7,424 nt of DNA from Bacteroidales bacterium. GTDB lineage: Bacteria; Bacteroidota; Bacteroidia; Bacteroidales; JAOZVK01. The position numbers and the translations under genes were made by a program. Positions within the stretch are counted from its first letter, which is position 1; the number at the start of each line of letters is the position of its first letter. Under the pieces are notes generated by a model. The model did no database searches. It saw only the letters and a program-made list of their open reading frames with translations, and was not told the origin of the DNA. The stretch lies in NCBI GenBank assembly GCA_029938185.1, contig JAOZVK010000284.1, positions 1 to 7,424 of the forward strand, written 5' to 3'. Positions 1 through 4,668 of the stretch are shown here, piece after piece.

Positions 1-1458
1 ATAGATAAATTTATTGAAATTTGTGGCAAAGAAAATGTTTCTTCTAAAGAATACGATAGATTAAAATTTTCGACGGGGCAAGCTGTTGAAGAAACAATGA
101 AATTGCGTAAAAAAGAAGTTGGACTCATAACTGATTTGGTTGTTCACCCTAGAAATAAAGCAGAAATTTCAGAAATTGTTAAATTTTGTGATGAAGAAAA
201 GATACCTATTTATGTATTTGGTGGTGGTTCTTCTGTAAATTTTGGTTTATATCCTGAAAAAGGTGGAATTACACTTGTAATATCAACATATTTAAATAAA
301 ATTGTTAAATTCAACGAACTTAATCAAACAGTTACTGTTGAGGCTGGAATGATGGGACCTGATTTTGAAAACGCCTTAAATAATGCAACTAAATTATTTG
401 GTTCAAAACATAAATTTACTTGCGGACATTTTCCTCAATCATTTGAATATTCATCAGTTGGAGGTTGGTTTTTAACACTCGGTTCCGGACAACAATCATC
501 ATATTATGGCGATGCTGGCGATTTGGTTCTTGGAATTAAAATGATAAGTCCTTCAGGAGACATTGTAACAAAAGAATATCCGGCAACTGCAACAGGTCCA
601 AAAGTTTTAGATATAATAAAAGGAAGTGAAGGCATTTTTGGTATTGTGGTTGAACTTACATGGAAAATGTACAGATATAAACCTGAAAACAGACAATATT
701 TTAGCTTTATTTTTCCAAACTGGGACGCTGCAATTAATGCAAGCCGAGAAATTTCGCAGGGTGAATTTGGTATGCCGGCAGTTTTTCGTATTTCTGACCC
801 CGAAGAAACACATCACGGACTAAAACTATATGGTGTAGAGGATACAATTTATGATAAGATAATGAGTACACGAGGTTATAAACCAATGGAAAGATGTTTA
901 TTTTTAGGAAGTTCCGATGGTGATAAACTATTTACAAAAAATATTAAAGCAAGAGTAAAAAAAATATGTAAGAAATATGGTGCAATGAATTTGACATCTT
1001 TTCCTGTAAAAAGATGGGAGCCGGGCAGATATAAAGATCCATATATTCGTGAAGATTTAATGGACTACGGTATGGTAATAGATACCTTAGAAACAGGTGT
1101 TTCATGGGACAATTTGCATGAAGTACATCAAAAATGCAGAACTTTTGCTAAAAGTCGCCCCGATACAATTTGCCTAACACATGCTTCACATTTTTATGCA
1201 CAGGGTACTAATTTATATTTCATTTTTATAATTAAAGAAGATGATATTCAAGCATATATTGATTTTCAGGAAGGTTTGATGGATACAATTCAAAAAAGTG
1301 GTGGCTCACTTTCGCATCATCACGGAGTAGGCAGAATGATTTCAAAATGGATGCCTGAACATTTGGGCGAAAACCAATTAAACGTTTTACGTGCATTAAA
1401 AAAACATTTTGACCCAAATAACATTATGAATCCGGGAAAACAATTAATAGGTGATTAA
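1..1458 (+). CDS. FAD-binding oxidase, alkyl-DHAP synthase/YgcU-like (5' end missing)
   Basis: The reading frame is open from base 1, and residues before the first internal ATG (base 97) match the family, so the gene starts left of the window and 97 is not its true start. Numbering from base 1, the FAD-binding PCMH domain shows VFGGGSSVNFG at about 72-82 and GHFPQSFEYSSVGGW from about 142. The C-terminal half carries the marks of alkyldihydroxyacetonephosphate synthase: an arginine in PAVFRISD (R263), a tyrosine in NLYF (Y406) and the histidine triad HHHGVG (H439-H441), then DPNNIMNPGKQL at the end. The known AGPS reaction swaps the acyl chain of acyl-DHAP for a fatty alcohol, using FAD without net redox change. 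Bacterial relatives such as E. coli YgcU have no settled substrate, so ether-lipid synthesis is only one option. No membrane segment is seen. An FGGY kinase follows 224 bases downstream on the same strand. Family assignment is firm; substrate is not. Confidence 0.9.
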   Translation: MDKFIEICGKENVSSKEYDRLKFSTGQAVEETMKLRKKEVGLITDLVVHPRNKAEISEIVKFCDEEKIPIYVFGGGSSVNFGLYPEKGGITLVISTYLNKIVKFNELNQTVTVEAGMMGPDFENALNNATKLFGSKHKFTCGHFPQSFEYSSVGGWFLTLGSGQQSSYYGDAGDLVLGIKMISPSGDIVTKEYPATATGPKVLDIIKGSEGIFGIVVELTWKMYRYKPENRQYFSFIFPNWDAAINASREISQGEFGMPAVFRISDPEETHHGLKLYGVEDTIYDKIMSTRGYKPMERCLFLGSSDGDKLFTKNIKARVKKICKKYGAMNLTSFPVKRWEPGRYKDPYIREDLMDYGMVIDTLETGVSWDNLHEVHQKCRTFAKSRPDTICLTHASHFYAQGTNLYFIFIIKEDDIQAYIDFQEGLMDTIQKSGGSLSHHHGVGRMISKWMPEHLGENQLNVLRALKKHFDPNNIMNPGKQLIGD

Positions 1459-1502
1459 AGTCTTCGAGGTATTCGACCTATTTGATATTGCTTACGCATT
1501 TT
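1457..1502 (+). repeat. Stop-adjacent 3' repeat, copy 1
   Basis: This copy starts at the stop codon of the FAD oxidase gene (TAA then AGTCTTCG) and ends with GCTTACGCATTTT. It matches three other copies in the window at 3297-3333 (+), 3511-3545 (-) and 4634-4668 (-). Relative to the others it has about 9 extra bases (AGGTATTCG) that partly duplicate the neighbouring motif. It can form a small AGGT/ACCT hairpin. Its function is unknown. Confidence 0.8.
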
Positions 1503-1508
1503 AATAAA

Positions 1509-1646
1509 ACTTTCCTGACTACCCTCGTAAGGTTGGACAGTGTTGTTTATCAGGTATTTCATAACAGGATAGAAATCAATCCTGTTAATCCTGTCAAAAA
1601 AATAAAATAATGTCCAATATTAAACGTGTAGCCACTTTCCTTACTA
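1509..1646. repeat. 13-bp imperfect direct repeats bracketing the core repeat
   Basis: ACTTTCCTGACTA at 1509-1521 and ACTTTCCTTACTA at 1634-1646 match at 12 of 13 bases and lie at the two sides of the repeat core at 1532-1633. The placement resembles a target-site duplication, but this could also be a chance match in AT-rich DNA. Confidence 0.45.
1532..1633 (+). repeat. Core intergenic repeat, copy A
   Basis: About 102 bases that align with 3399-3508 with only a few substitutions and one 9-base length difference. Nested inverted repeats are visible: TTGGACA (1533-1539) with TGTCCAA (1611-1617), and inside them TAACAGGAT (1562-1570) with ATCCTGTTA (1579-1587) around an 8-base loop. GACTAC (1517-1522) and GTAGCC (1628-1633) add a further imperfect outer pair. 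It has two tandem 9-base units, AATCCTGTT and AATCCTGTC, at 1578-1595. It fills most of the 224-base gap between two same-strand genes that may once have been closer together. It has no coding potential. Confidence 0.85.
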
Positions 1647-1682
1647 TAATTAAAAACTAAAATTGAACTAACAAAATAAATA

Positions 1683-3233
1683 ATGATTCTTTCAATAGAT
1701 TGTGGAACCCAAAGTCTTAGGGCTATTTTATTTTCTTTAAAAGGAGAAATAATTGATAAAGAACAAATATTTTATGAAGCTTATACAAGTCCAAAACCTG
1801 GCTGGCATGTACAAAACCATGAATTATACTGGGATAGTTTATGTAAAGCTACGAATATTTTGCAAAAGCGCAGTCCTGAAAATTTTAAAAAAATTCAAGG
1901 AGTTGGTGTTACCACTTTGCGAGGAACATTAGTTAGTCTTGATGAAAAGGGAAATACCCTAAGTCCCTCAATCCATTGGTTAGACCAAAGAATGGCTGAA
2001 AATGATTATAAACCAAATGCATTGATGAAATTTGGTTTAAAATTATTAAACTTTAAACATACTGTTCAGAAAATGGAACGGAAAGGTCATTGCAATTGGA
2101 TTAGACAAAATCAAGCCGAAATATGGAATAAAACGCACAAATATATACAAACATCAGCATATTTGAATTATAAACTAAGTGGAGGATTTAAGGATTCGAT
2201 AGCATCGCAAGTAGGTTATATTCCTTTTAATTATAAAAAACAAAGATGGGCAAATTCTAAGGATTTGTTTGATTTTAGCCAAAAACTATATCCGATTGAA
2301 AATGAAAAATTATCTGAATTAATAAAACCGGGTGAAAAAATCGGACTTGTAAGCAAAGAGGCATCAGAATTAACAGCTATTCTAGCAGGTACTCCAATAA
2401 TTGCATGTGGTTCGGATAAAAGCTGTGAAGTATTGGGTATGGGAGTAATCAATAATAAAATGGCAAGTTTGAGCTTTGGTTCTATGGCAACTGTACAAAC
2501 TACTTCTAAAAACTATTTTGAACCTACAAGGTTTTTTCCTTCATATGCTTCAGTAATTCCCGATCATTGGAATCCTGAAATAGCTGTATATCGTGGCTTT
2601 TGGATGATTAGATGGTTTAAAAACGAGTTTGCATTTAAAGAAGTACAGGAAGCAGCAAAAAAAGATATACCTGTTGAGGAAGTTCTAAATGAACTACTTT
2701 ATAAATCTCCACCTGGAGCCATGGGCTTGATTGTTCAACCATATTGGCAGGCTGGTTTAGAAAACAAAAATGCAAAAGGTGCAATGATTGGTTTTGGTGA
2801 AGTTCATAAAAAAGAACATGTATATCGTGCTGTAATCGAGGGTCTTGCCTACGGTTTACTTGATGGTATGCAACGATTACAAAAACGAGGAAAAACAAAA
2901 TTCGAGAAAATAGCACTCTCTGGTGGAGCATCGCAAAGTGATGAAATTTGTCAAATAACTGCCGATGTTTTCAATAAACCATTAGTAAGAGGAAGAACAC
3001 ACGAAACGTCTGCATTGGGAGCAGCTATTATAACAGCTTATGGCATAGGTGCTTTTGATTCTATAGATAAAGCATGCAAAAATATGGTAAATTATGCACA
3101 TACATTTGAACCAAATTCGAAAAACACTAAGATTTACAAAGCCTTATACGAAGATATTTATTTGAAAATGTATAAAAAATTGGAACCATTTTACAAACGA
3201 ATTAAGGAAGTTACAAACTATCCGGAGGATTAG
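1683..3233 (+). CDS. FGGY-family carbohydrate/polyol kinase
   Basis: A cytoplasmic ATP-dependent kinase that phosphorylates a sugar or polyol. The 516 residues are the normal length for the family, so the gene appears complete. The N-terminal domain opens with the phosphate-binding motif DCGTQSLR (D6-R13) and has a substrate-site segment HWLDQR (W99-R103). ACGSDKSCEVLGMG places the likely catalytic aspartate at D245. The C-terminal domain has the ATP-binding motif LSGGASQSDEICQITADV (G414-G415) and ends with the usual ETSALGAAIITAYG stretch. Glycerol, xylulose and other kinases share these features, and I cannot assign a substrate. The ATG at 1683 places D6 exactly where the family expects it; the bases before it are A-rich with no clear Shine-Dalgarno. 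No Bacteroidota-type promoter was found in the gap upstream, so co-transcription with the FAD oxidase gene is possible. In E. coli the kinase ygcE lies near the oxidase ygcU, a comparable pairing. Confidence 0.93.
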   Translation: MILSIDCGTQSLRAILFSLKGEIIDKEQIFYEAYTSPKPGWHVQNHELYWDSLCKATNILQKRSPENFKKIQGVGVTTLRGTLVSLDEKGNTLSPSIHWLDQRMAENDYKPNALMKFGLKLLNFKHTVQKMERKGHCNWIRQNQAEIWNKTHKYIQTSAYLNYKLSGGFKDSIASQVGYIPFNYKKQRWANSKDLFDFSQKLYPIENEKLSELIKPGEKIGLVSKEASELTAILAGTPIIACGSDKSCEVLGMGVINNKMASLSFGSMATVQTTSKNYFEPTRFFPSYASVIPDHWNPEIAVYRGFWMIRWFKNEFAFKEVQEAAKKDIPVEEVLNELLYKSPPGAMGLIVQPYWQAGLENKNAKGAMIGFGEVHKKEHVYRAVIEGLAYGLLDGMQRLQKRGKTKFEKIALSGGASQSDEICQITADVFNKPLVRGRTHETSALGAAIITAYGIGAFDSIDKACKNMVNYAHTFEPNSKNTKIYKALYEDIYLKMYKKLEPFYKRIKEVTNYPED

Positions 3234-3296
3234 TAATTTTTGTTTTTTAACCAGATTTTCATTTTTCACTTATTGTCCTTTTGTACAAAAACAGTT

Positions 3297-3333
3297 AAGG
3301 TCTTCGAACTGTTTGATGTGGCTTACGCATTTT
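3297..3333 (+). repeat. Stop-adjacent 3' repeat, copy 2
   Basis: AAGGTCTTCG, then a variable middle, then GATGTGGCTTACGCATTTT. It lies 63 bases after the kinase stop codon, in the same orientation as that gene. It is the inverted partner of 3511-3545, and together they bracket the core repeat copy B. This is the only copy that does not touch a stop codon. Confidence 0.85.
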
Positions 3334-3383
3334 CACATACTACTGTTATATAGCTAATTGCAAAAATCTAAATGCCGAAAAAC

Positions 3384-3508
3384 GGCTACCCGTCAAAAGT
3401 TGGACAGTCTTGTTTATCAGGTATTTCGTAACAGGATAAAAATCAATCCTGTTAATCTTGTAAATCCTGTCAAAAAATAAAATAATGTCCAATACTATAC
3501 CTGTAGCC
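3384..3508 (+). repeat. Core intergenic repeat, copy B, nested palindrome
   Basis: Bases 3399-3508 are the second copy of the core at 1532-1633. Three inverted pairs are nested in order: GGCTAC (3384-3389) with GTAGCC (3503-3508), TTGGACA (3400-3406) with TGTCCAA (3486-3492), and TAACAGGAT (3429-3437) with ATCCTGTTA (3446-3454) around an 8-base loop. It has three tandem 9-base units (AATCCTGTT, AATCTTGTA, AATCCTGTC; 3445-3471) where copy A has two. It is non-coding and could be a MITE-like remnant or a structured RNA or terminator element. Confidence 0.85.
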
Positions 3509-3510
3509 CC

Positions 3511-3545
3511 AAAATGCGTAAGCCACATAATAGGTCGAAGACCTT
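3511..3545 (-). repeat. Stop-adjacent 3' repeat, copy 3
   Basis: On the - strand this reads AAGGTCTTCGACCTATT, then ATGTGGCTTACGCATTTT. Its first two bases are the last two of the TAA stop of the 272-residue gene. AGGTC-TTC-GACCT gives a perfect 5-bp stem in this copy. With copy 2 it forms a 35-37 base inverted repeat around the core. Confidence 0.85.
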
Positions 3546-4362
3546 AATCTTTACTTACAAGATTCTTAATGCCTTTCAAAAACTTATAGCTTGTTTTGTT
3601 CTTTTCTTCGCCAAGATGTCTCACAATACCAAGTTTTTGAGGTATTACAATATCTGCCAATCTTACTTCAGATTCTTCATTAATTTTATAATCAACATCC
3701 ATAATTTCTATAAACTGAGATGTATAATCTTTCAAAACACCTGAATATTTATATATCTTACCACCCTTAATATAATCAAATACAATACGATGACCAATAT
3801 ATTTCTCTATAAGAGGTTCGTGTGCAGTACCAACTGATTCGACTATGTCTTGTTTTATTTTTTTCACATATTTATCTTGCGTTTTAAGAACAGATGCAGC
3901 AGGTCCAACTTTTTGAAAATGTGTCATTATTAATCCCAAAACTTCTTTAATAGAATCATTAATAGTTTTAAAAATATTTTGGATTTTTCTTTTTGTCCTT
4001 GTCCATTTTTGGGGATGATATGTTTTATCAAGTACTTTTTGTCTTTCAAGCTTACCTTTTTCGCTTAATTCATCATGATAGCGTATAATAGCCTGAATTT
4101 GTGGATATTCGTATTTGTATAATATATAAGAAGTATAAATTATACCTTTATCATCAATTTTTGATTTTGGAAACGAAAATTCTAAACCTGTGTTTTCAAC
4201 CTTTAACATGCCTTTTGCAGCAATCTCGCCATTAGTTTTTTCGAGTGTTACGGGGTCTTTTGAAAAATCATTTAAGCATTTGTCGCGACGTATGCGTCTT
4301 GAAACTGAACCAAAAATAGTTGTTAAAAAAATAAATATTATTGTAATCGTTAGCGAATCCAT
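3544..4362 (-). CDS. Conserved-looking hypothetical protein, N-terminally membrane-anchored
   Basis: I do not recognise this 272-residue protein. Residues 4-20 form one hydrophobic helix followed at once by RRIRRDK (22-28), which by the positive-inside rule suggests a signal anchor with the rest in the cytoplasm. Two stretches look like short beta-rich, SH3/Sm-like barrels: about 36-64 (VTLEKTNGEIAAKGMLKVE, then GLEFSF) and about 189-225 (IGHRIVFDYIKGGKIYKYSG, then VLKDYTSQFIEIMDVDY). The pattern 'modify-G-x-L, then FIEIMDV' repeats loosely between them. A helical, basic, tryptophan-containing segment (about 90-180) lies between. No catalytic motif or cysteine cluster is visible. It lies downstream of the TonB receptor on the same strand, but a 305-base gap and its own promoter suggest independent transcription. 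The A/T-rich leader has no Shine-Dalgarno. The stop codon overlaps a dispersed repeat. The gene call is secure; the domain reading is tentative. Confidence 0.85.
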   Translation of the reverse strand: MDSLTITIIFIFLTTIFGSVSRRIRRDKCLNDFSKDPVTLEKTNGEIAAKGMLKVENTGLEFSFPKSKIDDKGIIYTSYILYKYEYPQIQAIIRYHDELSEKGKLERQKVLDKTYHPQKWTRTKRKIQNIFKTINDSIKEVLGLIMTHFQKVGPAASVLKTQDKYVKKIKQDIVESVGTAHEPLIEKYIGHRIVFDYIKGGKIYKYSGVLKDYTSQFIEIMDVDYKINEESEVRLADIVIPQKLGIVRHLGEEKNKTSYKFLKGIKNLVSKD

Positions 4363-4402
4363 TTCTATATAATTAAAAAAAGTTTGTTATGAAATTAATA
4401 TA

Positions 4403-4433
4403 CAAATGTAATTTTAATTTTTGGCTTCATCAA
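4403..4433 (-). promoter_or_regulatory. Predicted Bacteroidota-type promoter of the 272-residue gene
   Basis: On the - strand TACATTTG (4410-4403) matches the -7 consensus TAnnTTTG exactly, with TTG at 4433-4431 after a 20-base spacer as the -33 element. Transcription would start roughly 7 bases downstream, giving a leader of about 30-35 bases before the ATG at 4362. Confidence 0.6.
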
Positions 4434-4497
4434 GCTTATTTTTATATTTTTAAGCACAACATACAATAAATCCCACCTGTTTTGTATAAAAAGCTAA

Positions 4498-4528
4498 GAC
4501 CTGCAAGATTTTAAAAACCTTGTAGGTC
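4498..4528. repeat. GACCTGCAAG inverted repeat, possible transcription terminator
   Basis: Arms 4498-4512 and 4514-4528 pair over 15 positions with two mismatches (one is a G-T wobble), built from GACCTGCAAG and CTTGTAGGTC. It lies about 140 bases past the receptor stop codon and upstream of the next promoter on the - strand. On that strand the stem is followed by TTAGCTTTTTA. A role in ending receptor transcripts is plausible, and from memory similar sequences are dispersed in many Bacteroidota genomes. Confidence 0.55.
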
Positions 4529-4561
4529 AGTATTAAAAATTCATGAAACAATTTAACTTCA

Positions 4562-4603
4562 GAATAAGTACTGTTACAAAAGTTTTTCAACATTTACTTA
4601 TTC
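4562..4603. repeat. 9-bp perfect inverted repeat
   Basis: GAATAAGTA (4562-4570) and TACTTATTC (4595-4603) are perfect inverted copies separated by 24 bases. The arms are AT-rich, so the stem would be weak. It lies 65 or more bases past the receptor stop on the - strand. No function can be assigned. Confidence 0.45.
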
Positions 4604-4633
4604 GTAACTTTCAGATTAAGTTGCTTTTATACT

Positions 4634-4668
4634 AATGCGTAAGCAACTATAAATAGGACGAAGACCTT
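4634..4668 (-). repeat. Stop-adjacent 3' repeat, copy 4, with hairpin
   Basis: On the - strand the receptor stop TAA is followed by AGGTCTTCG, a middle with CCTATTTATAG, then TTGCTTACGCATT. It is the fourth copy of the family, and no core repeat lies beside it. Its far part also lies in a perfect 8-bp inverted repeat, AGTTGCTT (4619-4626) with AAGCAACT (4641-4648), around a 14-base loop, which the other copies do not have. Confidence 0.8.

Larger units (their letters stand above)
3234..3543. other. Convergent intergenic region made largely of repeats
   Basis: A 310-base gap between the ends of the kinase gene (+) and the unknown gene (-). From left to right it holds an AT-rich stretch with the 12-base palindrome TTTTGTACAAAA (3279-3290), repeat copy 2, about 50 bases unlike the other copies, the core repeat copy B, and repeat copy 3 facing the other way. 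I see no convincing gene and no classic stem plus T-run terminator. Transcripts from both sides would run into the palindromic element, so it may end transcription in both directions; that is an inference. Confidence 0.75.
4363..4667. other. Intergenic region between receptor and hypothetical gene
   Basis: A 305-base non-coding gap between two - strand genes. It holds the promoter of the 272-residue gene at the left, a GACCTGCAAG-type inverted repeat near the middle (4498-4528), another inverted repeat at 4562-4603, and repeat copy 4 at the right next to the receptor stop codon. I see no further gene. Confidence 0.75.

Noticed and set aside
97..1458. ATG at 97 as the start of the FAD oxidase gene
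   Set aside because: The frame is open to base 1, and the residues before it (for example RLKFSTGQAVEET) align with the conserved region ahead of the FAD domain, so the gene is cut by the window edge.
2635..2931. 98-codon open frame on the - strand inside the kinase gene
   Set aside because: It lies wholly inside a well-supported gene, has no promoter or start signal, and its translation has no recognisable domain.
3279..3290. TTTTGTACAAAA palindrome as an operator
   Set aside because: It lies downstream of a gene in a convergent gap with no promoter, so a regulatory role is unlikely and a chance AT-rich palindrome is enough to explain it.
3445..3471. Three short repeated units as a CRISPR array
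   Set aside because: The 9-base units are directly adjacent without spacers, which is a tandem repeat and not an array.
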